From Alteromonas gilva (lineage in GTDB: Bacteria > Pseudomonadota > Gammaproteobacteria > Enterobacterales > Alteromonadaceae), in assembly GCF_028595265.1 (NCBI RefSeq), contig NZ_JAQQXP010000001.1, positions 930,001 through 994,000 on the forward strand: 64,000 nucleotides of DNA. The letters run 5' to 3'. A model generated the notes under the pieces. That model was not told the origin of the DNA and ran no database searches. It was given only the letters and a program-made list of their open reading frames with translations. Each line of letters opens with the position of its first letter. The first letter of the stretch is position 1. The position numbers were made by a program, and so were the translations under genes. Below are positions 54,501 through 62,395 of the stretch, in pieces.

Positions 54501-55617
54501 CATCCAGCGCGGTACCACGGTATTTGGTGAAGACGGTGACGACTTTCTGGTGGTACGTCGTGGCTCGAAAATCGAAGCGTCAGGTACCGCTACGTTACCA
54601 ATTACCTTTACCTCTTCAGAAGATCTCGAGGGTGATGAAACCTCAATTGGTCAGTGGGGCGGACTGGTAATTCTGGGTAATGCACCAACCAACCTGTGTA
54701 ACACCGGTGATGATGGCGCGACGTCTGACGATGAACTGGCCAACTGTGGTGTGAGCGCGGAAGGTGATGCCGGCTTATATGGTGGTAACAACCCTGAAGA
54801 CGATTCTGGTACGTTGCGTTACGTGACCGTGAAACATGCTGGTATGGCATTGGCCGCCGGTGATGAATTAAACGGTATTTCGTTTGCCGGTGTCGGTAGC
54901 GGTACTGAAGTCGATTATATCCAGGTTCATGAAAACCTTGATGACGGTGTTGAGTTCTTTGGCGGCACGGTAAGCGTAAGCCACCTGGTGCTGACGGCCA
55001 TTGGCGATGATTCACTGGACTGGTCATTTGGCTGGACTGGTAATGCCCAGTATGTGCTCATTAAGCAAGGTACTAACGGTGGCGACAACGCCTTTGAAGC
55101 CGACAACAACGAAGACAATCCGGCCTGGACTCCACTGACCACACCAACCGTGTCGAACGTGACGATTATTGGCTCAGCGGGTACCAACGGGGTGCGTCTG
55201 CGTAACGGTACTGCCGGTACAATTAAAAACCTGGTAGTGACCGGTGGCGCTGACTACAGCAACTGTCTGCGCGTCAATGGTGATGAATCCATCGCTAACG
55301 CAGCTAACGGTAGCCTCACTGTGACCCACTCTACCGTGGCATGTGAATCGGCCAGCGCCTTTGGTAGCGATACCATCGGTGGTGAATCTACCGAAGCGTG
55401 GTTTACCGGTCAGGAAGGCAACACTATCGCCGCATCGGCAGCTGAACTGAACTTCACTGCAACGGGATATTTCCCGGCCAGCGATTCAACGCTGTTAGGC
55501 TCAGGTTTTGATGCTTCAACGCTGGACGTGTTCTTCGACAGCACTGATTATCAAGGCGCTTTCGATGGTGAAACCGATTGGACGCTGGGTTGGGTAACTG
55601 TTGGTCTGCAAGACTAA
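51544..55617 (+). CDS. Lipoprotein with three tandem beta-helix-like units
   Basis: 1357 residues. The signal peptide ends LILAGC (lipobox). A Pro/Thr-rich linker (about residues 36-53) leads to three homologous units at about 61-489, 490-928 and 929-1357, each starting (Q/L)GL(A/V)TDVS and TDKPVY. Every unit repeats FLVVRRGS, SIGQWGG, NAPTNLCNTGDD and an acidic NNPED segment. Short-strand sequence (SNVTIV, RLRNGTAG) suggests right-handed parallel beta-helices; paired Cys are conserved. Related proteins in Alteromonadales carry uninformative 's-layer/glug' type names. Its location before a TonB receptor and the Pho box suggest a surface substrate-binding role; this is inference. Confidence 0.88.
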   Translation: MAVRNVFKVSAITTALILAGCGGDININEGDEVVAPTTPPTTPTTPTTPTTPDVDTPATLGLATDVSSEYPAITDKPVYRLDTDLVATQDMTLTSDIHWIIKGRFAVGNDNADSAVLTIEAGTTLIGEGGDDFLVVRRGSQIEASGSASAPIVMTSIEDVEGDETSIGQWGGVVLLGNAPTNLCNTGDDGTTSDDELANCGVSAEGDAGLYGGNNPEDNSGTLEYVVVKHAGMALASGDELNGISFAGVGSETTVNHIQVHQNLDDGIEFFGGTVSVSNVVLTDIGDDSLDWSFGWTGSATNVYIQQSAAGGDNAIEADNNEDNPGWLPLTKPTISNVTIVSADGTNGVRLRNGTAGVLSNVLVTGSTLAQNCLRVNGAEAIANAESGELTITNSIVACETPANNFGSDTIGGDTTQAWFEGQSGNSVLATSELMLEDNGYMPMSDSPLVLGGGQYIGAFNPAAADWTAGWTVAVNGGFPDDINNAFEQGLATDVSADFPAITDKPVYALAVDTVFTSDVTLTNDAHWLLKGRTAVGNDNADSAVLYIEQGTTVFGEEGDDFLVVRRGSQINAAGTANAPITFTSSDDLEGEETSIGQWGGLVLLGNAPTNLCNTGDDAATSDDELANCGVSAEGDAGLYGGNNPEDNSGVLRYVLVKHAGRALAAGDELNGISFAGIGSGTEVEYIQVHQNLDDGVEFFGGTVSVRNIVLTDIGDDSLDWSFGWTGNAQNVYIQQSAAGGDNAIEADNNEDNPAWTPLTTPTISNVTIVGADGTNGVRLRNGTAGTIRNLVVTAGEGYSNCLRVNGAESIANAEDGSLSVENSVVACEADSNFGSDSIGGGSTEAWFTGQTGNSVLSADALMLSNDGFTPRSGSPLLGNGVDMSEENDFFLPTSYIGAFDGDTNWMEGWTVAVNDSVPADVTSALAQGLVTDVSADFPTITDKPVYRLMPDTVFTSDVVLTNDAHWLIKGRTAVGEDNSQSATLYIQRGTTVFGEDGDDFLVVRRGSKIEASGTATLPITFTSSEDLEGDETSIGQWGGLVILGNAPTNLCNTGDDGATSDDELANCGVSAEGDAGLYGGNNPEDDSGTLRYVTVKHAGMALAAGDELNGISFAGVGSGTEVDYIQVHENLDDGVEFFGGTVSVSHLVLTAIGDDSLDWSFGWTGNAQYVLIKQGTNGGDNAFEADNNEDNPAWTPLTTPTVSNVTIIGSAGTNGVRLRNGTAGTIKNLVVTGGADYSNCLRVNGDESIANAANGSLTVTHSTVACESASAFGSDTIGGESTEAWFTGQEGNTIAASAAELNFTATGYFPASDSTLLGSGFDASTLDVFFDSTDYQGAFDGETDWTLGWVTVGLQD
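51648..51699 (+). repeat. Pro-Thr-Thr codon repeat (linker)
   Basis: Nine-base units encoding PTT or TTP repeat through the linker of the triplicated lipoprotein. Such tracts can vary in copy number. Confidence 0.75.
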
Positions 55618-55636
55618 AACCTTGACAAAGAAAGTT

Positions 55637-55665
55637 AAAGCTAAGGCGCACTGCGCCTTAGCTTT
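55637..55665 (+). terminator. Long hairpin between the lipoprotein and receptor genes
   Basis: A perfect 13-bp stem (AAAGCTAAGGCGC and complement) with a 3-base loop, followed by CTTGTT only. It may be a partial terminator or processing hairpin that sets the ratio of lipoprotein to receptor. Confidence 0.6.
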
Positions 55666-55710
55666 CTTGTTAAAGGTAAAGCAGACGACAGTTCCATAGG
55701 AGTTTAAGAA

Positions 55711-58410
55711 ATGAAAACAAACCATAAGTCAGTGATGCAATTAGGTCGTTTATCATTGACCATCGCCACGATACTGGGCTCATCTTTACTGCCAGGTACT
55801 GTGTTAGCACAGCAGAGTGAAGAAGAAGCGATCGAAGAAGTGGTTGCTACCGGCACACGCTTAAAAGGTACCGCGACAGCTGTACTTCAGGAGCGTCAAA
55901 ACCAGGCGTTCGTTGCCGATATCCTGGGTGCTGAACAAATTTCCCGCACCGGTGACGGTGACGCTGCAGCGGCGCTACGCCGGGTGACTGGTTTGACCCT
56001 GGTTGACGGCAAGTTTATCTATGTACGTGGTTTGGGTGAGCGCTATTCCAGCACCCAGTTAAATGGCATGACGGTGCCAAGCCCCGATCCGACGCGTTCG
56101 GTGGTACCACTGGATTTATTTCCATCCAGTATTATTGAAAGTCTTAATGTACAAAAATCTTTCTCGCCGAATATGCCTGGGCATTTTGGTGGCGGTAATG
56201 TGAATATCCGTACTAAATCGATCCCGACTGATTTTATCTTTAATATCAGCGGCGGCCTCGGCTGGAACACCGAAAACAGCAGCAATGACGGCCTGTTTTA
56301 TCCGGGTGGCGGTAATGACTGGAGCGGTCGTGATGATGGCACGCGTGCATTGCCGGCAATAATCAAAGCGGGTCTCAATACCGAAGGTTCTGCTGGCTTT
56401 GAAGGACGCTCCGGGCGCACGTTAGCCGAAACGCAAACCATCTTAGACTCGTTTAACTGGGATATTGGTCCCACCGAAGAATCAGCCGATCCGAACCTGT
56501 CACTGGGTGCCACGCTGGGTAATAATTATGTGTTTGATAACGACAGCGTACTAGGCTTTCTGGCGACGGTTGCCTACAGCAATCAGTGGCTGATCACCGA
56601 AGAAAAACTGGGTAATGATATTGGTGGCGGTCAGGAAAACCCGCGTTTTACCAAGTACCGTGACATGATTTCTACCGAGCAACGGGTCAACTGGAGTGGT
56701 ATGTTCAACGTCGGTTACGAACTCAACAGTAACCACAAGGTTGAACTGGTCAATATGATCCTGCATGACATGCGAGATCGTTTGCGTGACGGCTCGTATT
56801 TTGACGACAGTGAGTCGGTACCGGGGGTCGAGGAATTCACCCGCATTGATATTATTTTTGAAGAACGTGAAATGGTGTCTTCGCAGTTAAAGGGTACCCA
56901 TAACTTTTTAGATTTGTTGGGCGGTGTATACTTTGACTGGTACGCGGGCACCAGCCGGGCCTCGCGGGAGGCTCCCGACATCTTAGAAGCGACCTTCCAG
57001 CAGTTCTACGACAGTGAGGGTAATCTGGAGCTGCAGCGCCTGGATGATACTCCGGGAACTAACCTGAACCGTCAGTTTCAGGTGCTCGATGACGAGTCGG
57101 ATACCTATGGCTTCAACGTGTCGACCGCGGTCTTTGGTGAGGGCTATGACGTTGAGTTTAAAGCGGGCTTTGACTATTACGAAAAAACCCGGGATGCCAA
57201 TAACATCGATTTGATGATCCGTAATTTCGCCATCAGTGATGACTTAAAAGTCGGTAATCGCCTTGATCAGATCTTTACTGAAGAAAATATCTACAACGAC
57301 GACTTTTACACCAGCTCTACCGGTCGTAACCTGTTTCAGGATAACACCGGTGAAGGCGATAAATACTCTGCGGCAAGCAAGCTTACGGCTGGTTATTTAA
57401 TGGTCGATGCCTTTTTCAATAATAAATGGCGCATCAGCGGCGGGGCGCGTTGGGAAGAGTTCCAGCAGGTCTCTATTCCGTTTGTTGAGCATTCGGATAA
57501 ATTTGCGCTGGACACCGCCGACATTGTCGAAGCTATTTATAATGAAGACGATATCTTACCGTCGCTGGCATTAACCTATATTCAAAGTGAAGAGACTCAG
57601 TACCGGTTTAACGTCAGTCAGACCCTGATCCGCCCTGATCTGCGCGATATCAGTACCACCTTCTTTATCGATCCGCTGACTGAGTTTTTAGTGCGCGGCT
57701 CGCCCTCATTGGTTGAAACCGAACTGACCAATGTGGACTTCCGTTGGGAATGGTACATGTCGCAAGGCAACAACGTATCGGTCGCGGTATTCTATAAGGA
57801 TATGGAAAACCCGATTGAGATGGTGCAGTTTGACGGCGGTGAAGGGGTTCCTCAGCTACTCACGGCGAACGCCGAAACCGGTGAGTTGTATGGTGTAGAA
57901 GTTGAATTTTTACATGACTTAACTTTTGTTGACGACTCACTGAGTAACTTCTTCCTCTCCGGTAATATGACGTTGTCAGATTCCGAAGTGAAGATTGGCA
58001 GTGACGACCAAAACTCACTGTTCTCACAACAAGCGCGTCAGGCCTATGGCGGTACCGTTACAGCAACTATCACAAACGATGAGCGCCGTTTAGTGGGTCA
58101 CTCTGAGTGGGTTGCTAACGTACAGTTGGGCTGGGACTCTGACAATGGTGAACATTCCGCCTCGCTGGTATACAACGCCTTTGGTGAGCGGGTTATTGCG
58201 CCGGGTGTACGTGGTTTTGAAGACGGTATAGAAAACCCCTTCCATTCACTGGATTTTGTGTATACCTATTACCCGGACTTTAATACAACGATTAAACTGC
58301 GACTGCAAAATATCCTCAACGACGATAAGGAAATTGAGCAGGAAGGCCTGCTGTTACGCCAGGAAACGGTTGGTACAGGTATTAGTGCCAGCATTAAATA
58401 TGAGTTTTAA
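55711..58410 (+). CDS. TonB-dependent outer-membrane receptor
   Basis: 899 residues. Signal peptide to about residue 33 (GTVLAQQ). TonB-box-like EEVVATGTRL is followed by a plug domain (RRVTGLTLVDGKFIYVRGLG, SPDPTRSVVPLDLFPSSII, NIRTKSIP) and a large barrel ending in ASIKYEF, with a C-terminal Phe for BAM recognition. It starts 93 bases after the triplicated lipoprotein gene with AGGAG upstream, and is followed by a strong terminator. The substrate is unknown; no heme or siderophore signature is visible. The Pho context hints at a phosphorus compound. Confidence 0.93.
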   Translation: MKTNHKSVMQLGRLSLTIATILGSSLLPGTVLAQQSEEEAIEEVVATGTRLKGTATAVLQERQNQAFVADILGAEQISRTGDGDAAAALRRVTGLTLVDGKFIYVRGLGERYSSTQLNGMTVPSPDPTRSVVPLDLFPSSIIESLNVQKSFSPNMPGHFGGGNVNIRTKSIPTDFIFNISGGLGWNTENSSNDGLFYPGGGNDWSGRDDGTRALPAIIKAGLNTEGSAGFEGRSGRTLAETQTILDSFNWDIGPTEESADPNLSLGATLGNNYVFDNDSVLGFLATVAYSNQWLITEEKLGNDIGGGQENPRFTKYRDMISTEQRVNWSGMFNVGYELNSNHKVELVNMILHDMRDRLRDGSYFDDSESVPGVEEFTRIDIIFEEREMVSSQLKGTHNFLDLLGGVYFDWYAGTSRASREAPDILEATFQQFYDSEGNLELQRLDDTPGTNLNRQFQVLDDESDTYGFNVSTAVFGEGYDVEFKAGFDYYEKTRDANNIDLMIRNFAISDDLKVGNRLDQIFTEENIYNDDFYTSSTGRNLFQDNTGEGDKYSAASKLTAGYLMVDAFFNNKWRISGGARWEEFQQVSIPFVEHSDKFALDTADIVEAIYNEDDILPSLALTYIQSEETQYRFNVSQTLIRPDLRDISTTFFIDPLTEFLVRGSPSLVETELTNVDFRWEWYMSQGNNVSVAVFYKDMENPIEMVQFDGGEGVPQLLTANAETGELYGVEVEFLHDLTFVDDSLSNFFLSGNMTLSDSEVKIGSDDQNSLFSQQARQAYGGTVTATITNDERRLVGHSEWVANVQLGWDSDNGEHSASLVYNAFGERVIAPGVRGFEDGIENPFHSLDFVYTYYPDFNTTIKLRLQNILNDDKEIEQEGLLLRQETVGTGISASIKYEF

Positions 58411-58420
58411 ATAACCACAC

Positions 58421-58448
58421 AAAAGCCCGGTTTACCGGGCTTTTTTTT
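58421..58448 (+). terminator. Rho-independent terminator after the receptor gene
   Basis: AAAAGCCCGG-TTTA-CCGGGC followed by eight T's. Confidence 0.92.
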
Positions 58449-58537
58449 ACCTTCCTGAAACCAGGCGTGCCATAGCGGGCAGTTTTGAGTGCGCTGAAGA
58501 GGTTGTAAAAAACCAATCAAGTCGGTTTATGACAGTT

Positions 58538-58571
58538 ATGTAATAAAATTGTCATAGAAAGCCCCTATGCT
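58538..58571 (+). promoter_or_regulatory. Pho box and -10 upstream of the DUF3450-TonB operon
   Basis: ATGTAAT-AAAA-TTGTCAT at 58538-58555 matches the Pho box at 11 of 14 half-site positions with an ideal A-rich spacer. TATGCT at 58566-58571 lies 10 bases later, the standard PhoB spacing. An extra inverted half-site ATGACAG is at 58529. Confidence 0.68.
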
Positions 58572-58630
58572 ACGCGCAGAATTTTAGATCGTCGGAGATT
58601 CCGACTTCGTTTAATAAAAGGTTTTTCTTT

Positions 58631-59386
58631 ATGAAGCTTTTACATACTTTGATGCTCAGCACGGCACTTATGTCGGCAGCAGCATTTGCACAAGAGCAGG
58701 GGTTAGATCCGGCTATTGATGCCGCGAAGGAAATTAATGAGTCTGCTGCCCAGTCGCAGCAAAAAATTAATAGCATCACAGACCAAATTGACAGCAAGTT
58801 GCAGCAATTTAAAACGCTGAACAAAGAGATCGAAGGATTAGAGATCTACAACCGTCAGTTAAGAAAACAGATCGCTAATCAGGAACAGGAAATGGATGAC
58901 CTGAATGCGGCGATAGACGAAGTATCGGTGATTGAGCGTCAAATCACACCGTTAATGATCCGTATGATCGATGGTCTGGAGCAGTTTGTTGAACTGGATG
59001 TGCCATTTTTACCCGAAGAGCGCAGTGACCGCATTGCCAGCCTCAAGAGCATGATGGACCGGGCCGACGTGGCAGCATCTGAAAAATTCCGGCGCGTGAT
59101 GGAAGCCTATCAGGTTGAGATGGATTATGGCCGTACCATGGAAGCCTACACCGGCTTGCACGAAATCAACGGGCAGGAGCGTGACGTAGAATTTTTACGC
59201 CTGGGCCGTACTGCACTGATTTACCAAACCCGTGACGCGGGCACACAGGGCGTGTGGAACAAGCAAACCCGTCAGTGGGAAGAGCTCGACAGCTCTTACC
59301 GCACACAGGTAACTAAAGCGTTACGTATGGCCAAAAAGCAGCTAGCACCTGATTTGCTGATGCTGCCTGTTGCGATTACAGACTAA
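58631..59386 (+). CDS. Periplasmic DUF3450 coiled-coil protein
   Basis: 251 residues: signal peptide ending AFA, a long coiled coil (about 28-100; ITDQIDSKLQQFKTLNKEIE), then a helical globular part with FVELDVPFLPEERSDRI and DYGRTMEAYTG, typical of DUF3450. The family is found next to TtpC-type TonB operons, so it is likely an accessory of the energy-transducing complex. It is the first gene of the operon, 13 bases before the TtpC-like gene. Confidence 0.88.
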   Translation: MKLLHTLMLSTALMSAAAFAQEQGLDPAIDAAKEINESAAQSQQKINSITDQIDSKLQQFKTLNKEIEGLEIYNRQLRKQIANQEQEMDDLNAAIDEVSVIERQITPLMIRMIDGLEQFVELDVPFLPEERSDRIASLKSMMDRADVAASEKFRRVMEAYQVEMDYGRTMEAYTGLHEINGQERDVEFLRLGRTALIYQTRDAGTQGVWNKQTRQWEELDSSYRTQVTKALRMAKKQLAPDLLMLPVAITD

Positions 59387-59399
59387 GAGGACGAAACAG

Positions 59400-60764
59400 A
59401 TGTTGAAATCGTTTAAAACAATCGTATTTGGTCTGGCTGCTGCAAGCATCAGTTTAGGGGCCATGGCACAAAGCGACCGTGCATTGGATCTTGATGCCTT
59501 GCTCAAACAGCTTGAAGAAGGCAAGTTTGCTCAAACCCAGCAAAATAAACAGCGTGAACAAGAGTTTATGGCGCAGCGTGCCGAGCAGGATCGTATTCTG
59601 CGCGAAACCGAGCAACTGCGTGCACGTACATTGCAAACTTCAGAACAGCTGGAAACCCAGTTTGAACAAAATGAATTCAAGCTGGCGGACTTAAATGAAG
59701 CGCTAACCGCGCGTTTGGGCTCATTAAAAGAACTGTTTGGTGTACTGCAGCAAGTGGCTGGCGATACTAAGAATAAGTTCTACAACTCGACTATTTCGGC
59801 TGAGATCCCGGGCCGTGCTGAGTTTTTAGATCAACTGGCGCAGGACATGGGCTCAAGCTCAAAACTGGCCTCGATCGACGAAATCGAACGGGTATGGTTT
59901 GAAATTCAGCGTGAAATGACTCAATCCGGCAAAGTGACCAAGTTTAACACCGATGTGGTGGAAGCGGGTGGTGCCAAAGTGAACAAAGAAGTGGTTCGCG
60001 TTGGACCTTTCGCTCTGGTTGCTGATGGTAAGTACTTAGACTTCAACGGCGTGACCGGCACCGTGTCTGAATTGATTCGCCAGCCTGCTGATCGCTACGG
60101 TGATTCCGCTGCAGAACTACAAGCTTCTAACGGTGAACTGGTGAAATTTGGTATTGACCCGACGGGCGGCTCGATTCTTGGCTTGCTGGTGCAGGCGCCT
60201 AACCTTAAAGAGCGCGTAGAGCAAGGCGGTGTGGTTGGTTACATCATTTTGATTGTCGGTGCCTTTGGTTTGTTGCTGTCAATTGAGCGTTTGTTCACCC
60301 TGACCATCATCCGTACCAAGGTTAACAGCCAGCTTAAATCGAAAGAGATAAAAACCACCAACCCGCTGGGCCGTGTCCTCAAAGTACGTGAAGAGCACCC
60401 TAACGCCGACACAGAAGCGCTGGAATTGCATTTAACTGAAGCTATCCTGGCTGAAGTTCCTAAACTGGGCCGTAACCTGAGCATCATTAAAATAATCTCA
60501 GTAGTGGCGCCGCTGATGGGTCTGCTTGGTACGGTTACCGGTATGATCAATACCTTCCAGGCGATTACCCTGTTCGGTACCGGCGACCCTAAACTGATGG
60601 CGGGCGGTATCTCAACTGCACTGGTCACCACGGTACTGGGTCTGGTGGTTGCTATTCCTACCACCTTACTGTACGCCATGCTCAACACGCGCAGTAAAAA
60701 TATTGTTTACATTCTGCAGGAACAAGCGGCGGGTGTCATCGCCGAGCGCGCTGAGCGGAGCTAA
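59400..60764 (+). CDS. ttpC: TtpC-like MotA/TolQ/ExbB-family protein with periplasmic extension
   Basis: 455 residues from ATG 59400 (AGAGGA 9 bases upstream). Signal peptide to about residue 24, a coiled-coil periplasmic region (25-270), then an ExbB-like core with three membrane helices (GYIILIVGAFGLLLSI; ISVVAPLMGLLGTVTGMI; STALVTTVLGLVVAIPTTLL). This matches TtpC of the Vibrio TonB2 system, which is essential there along with ExbB2 and ExbD2. It begins 13 bases after the DUF3450 gene and ends 5 bases before exbB. Confidence 0.9.
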   Translation: MLKSFKTIVFGLAAASISLGAMAQSDRALDLDALLKQLEEGKFAQTQQNKQREQEFMAQRAEQDRILRETEQLRARTLQTSEQLETQFEQNEFKLADLNEALTARLGSLKELFGVLQQVAGDTKNKFYNSTISAEIPGRAEFLDQLAQDMGSSSKLASIDEIERVWFEIQREMTQSGKVTKFNTDVVEAGGAKVNKEVVRVGPFALVADGKYLDFNGVTGTVSELIRQPADRYGDSAAELQASNGELVKFGIDPTGGSILGLLVQAPNLKERVEQGGVVGYIILIVGAFGLLLSIERLFTLTIIRTKVNSQLKSKEIKTTNPLGRVLKVREEHPNADTEALELHLTEAILAEVPKLGRNLSIIKIISVVAPLMGLLGTVTGMINTFQAITLFGTGDPKLMAGGISTALVTTVLGLVVAIPTTLLYAMLNTRSKNIVYILQEQAAGVIAERAERS

Positions 60765-60769
60765 GCATT

Positions 60770-61285
60770 ATGATCGAGTTTCTCGAAGCAATACGTGACT
60801 TTACAGAATCCGGAGGCCAGGTACTCCTGGTCATCGGACTGCTGATATTCGTGATGTGGCTTTTGATCCTCGAGCGTGCGCTTTACCTGTTGATTTGGCA
60901 CAAAAACTTACGCAAAGAGGCGGTGGCCATGTGGAAAGCACGGGACGACAGAACGTCCTGGAATGCTGAACAGGTCCGCTCTAAGGTGATTTCGTCACTG
61001 ACCATTAAACTCAATGGCAGTATTCCGGTTATTCAGGCATTGGTGGCCTTGTGTCCACTGCTCGGTTTGATGGGTACCGTAACCGGCATGATCGAAGTTT
61101 TTGATGTAATGGCTATCTCAGGTTCAGGCAATGCCCGTTCGATGGCGTCTGGTGTCTCTAAAGCAACCATTCCTACTATGGCGGGTATGGTTGGGGCACT
61201 TTCGGGAGTATTTGCATCAACCTGGTTGAACCGCAAAGTAAAAACCGAACGCGCCCATTTAGAAGAGTCACTGATTAAGCGCTGA
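60770..61285 (+). CDS. exbB: Biopolymer transport protein ExbB (ExbB2-like)
   Basis: A 171-residue proton-channel subunit of the TonB motor. Three membrane helices: LLVIGLLIFVMWLLILERAL near the start, ALCPLLGLMGTVTGMIEVFD, and TIPTMAGMVGALSGVFAS. Shorter than classical ExbB, as in ExbB2. It works with ExbD and TonB encoded next. Confidence 0.94.
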   Translation: MIEFLEAIRDFTESGGQVLLVIGLLIFVMWLLILERALYLLIWHKNLRKEAVAMWKARDDRTSWNAEQVRSKVISSLTIKLNGSIPVIQALVALCPLLGLMGTVTGMIEVFDVMAISGSGNARSMASGVSKATIPTMAGMVGALSGVFASTWLNRKVKTERAHLEESLIKR

Positions 61286-61356
61286 AAAAGCGAGGCCGTG
61301 GGTACGTTGTTCAACAAAATGAACGACGAACCCCATAAGTAAGGTAATAAAGAATT

Positions 61357-61764
61357 ATGAAACAGCATTTTCAAAACCTGGTGGACGAAGAAGAAGCCGC
61401 CATTGATATGACGCCCATGCTGGACGTTGTTTTCATCATGTTGATCTTCTTCATTGTAACGGCATCATTTGTCAAAGAAGCGGGTATTGATGTTAACCGT
61501 CCCGAGGCAGCCACCGCAGTGAAAAAAGATCGCGCCAACGTGCTGATTGCGATTTCAGACAAGGGTGAAATCTGGATTAACAAACGTCGCATCGATGTAC
61601 GTGCTGTGCAAGCCAACATTGAGCGTTTACATGCGGAGAACCCGCAAGGGACAGTAGTGATTCAGGCCGATAAAAAGGCAACGACAGACACGCTGATCAA
61701 AGTCATGGACGCATCCCGGGCAGCCGGAGTTTACGATGTGTCGATTGCAGCGCAAGAGCCATAA
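61357..61764 (+). CDS. exbD: Biopolymer transport protein ExbD
   Basis: 135 residues: a short cytoplasmic N-terminus, one membrane helix with the proton-carrying Asp23 in DMTPMLDVVFIMLIFF, and a periplasmic domain (TVVIQADKKATTDTLIKVMD). Part of the ExbB-ExbD-TonB motor. It is 71 bases after exbB. Confidence 0.95.
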   Translation: MKQHFQNLVDEEEAAIDMTPMLDVVFIMLIFFIVTASFVKEAGIDVNRPEAATAVKKDRANVLIAISDKGEIWINKRRIDVRAVQANIERLHAENPQGTVVIQADKKATTDTLIKVMDASRAAGVYDVSIAAQEP

Positions 61765-61776
61765 GCGAGCCAGACC

Positions 61777-62388
61777 ATGTCACGATTTTTAATCGCATTT
61801 GTTGTATCACTGGCGATTACGTTGGGATTGTTCTTTCTAATGCAGTCGCTGATTAAAATGGGCGGCAGTGCTTTAACTGAGCCGCCAAAAGGCAGTGTGC
61901 TGGATTTTGTGCGCATAAAGCCCGAAGAGCAGGTGCAGAAGAAAGAACGTAAACCGCGTAAGCCGCCCAAGCCGGAAGAGCCACCTCCACAAATGGAGTC
62001 ACCGCAAATGGACTCGCCCAATCCGGACGCCGATAGCGCTGGTATGGCTTTTGGTGCTGACGTCGGCGACAGTATGGCGCTGGAAGGCGGCGGTCTGGCT
62101 CTTGAGTCAGGTGATGGCGAGTATTTGCCCATCGTTAAGGTCGCTCCGGTGTATCCACGACGCGCACTACAGCGCGGTATCGAAGGCTTTGTTATTGTTG
62201 AATTCACAGTAACCAAGCAAGGCGCAGTGAAAGATGTGTACGTAGTAGAAGCCAACCCTGAAGGTATATTTGAACAGGCCGCTATGGATGCTGCCATGAA
62301 GTTTAAATATAAACCCCGGGTCGTTAATGGCGAGGCGACCGCGGTATCGGGCGTGCAAAACCGAATCACCTTCCAGATAGATGGATAA
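61777..62388 (+). CDS. tonB: Energy transducer TonB (TonB2-like)
   Basis: 203 residues: N-terminal membrane anchor (about 4-24), a proline-rich stretch (RKPRKPPKPEEPPPQ), and the TonB C-terminal domain from about 115 (VAPVYPRRALQRGIEGFVIV, MDAAMKFKYKPR). Delivers motor energy to outer-membrane receptors, most likely the one encoded upstream. It is shorter than TonB1, as for TonB2 proteins. Starts 12 bases after exbD. Confidence 0.95.
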   Translation: MSRFLIAFVVSLAITLGLFFLMQSLIKMGGSALTEPPKGSVLDFVRIKPEEQVQKKERKPRKPPKPEEPPPQMESPQMDSPNPDADSAGMAFGADVGDSMALEGGGLALESGDGEYLPIVKVAPVYPRRALQRGIEGFVIVEFTVTKQGAVKDVYVVEANPEGIFEQAAMDAAMKFKYKPRVVNGEATAVSGVQNRITFQIDG

Positions 62389-62395
62389 TGATGGT

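Noticed and set aside
52047..55187. Antisense and shifted-frame ORFs in the repeated lipoprotein gene
   Set aside because: They recur only because the coding strand repeats; they have no start signals.
51544..55617. CRISPR or non-coding tandem repeats
   Set aside because: The repeated DNA is one open reading frame with lipoprotein signal and conserved protein motifs.
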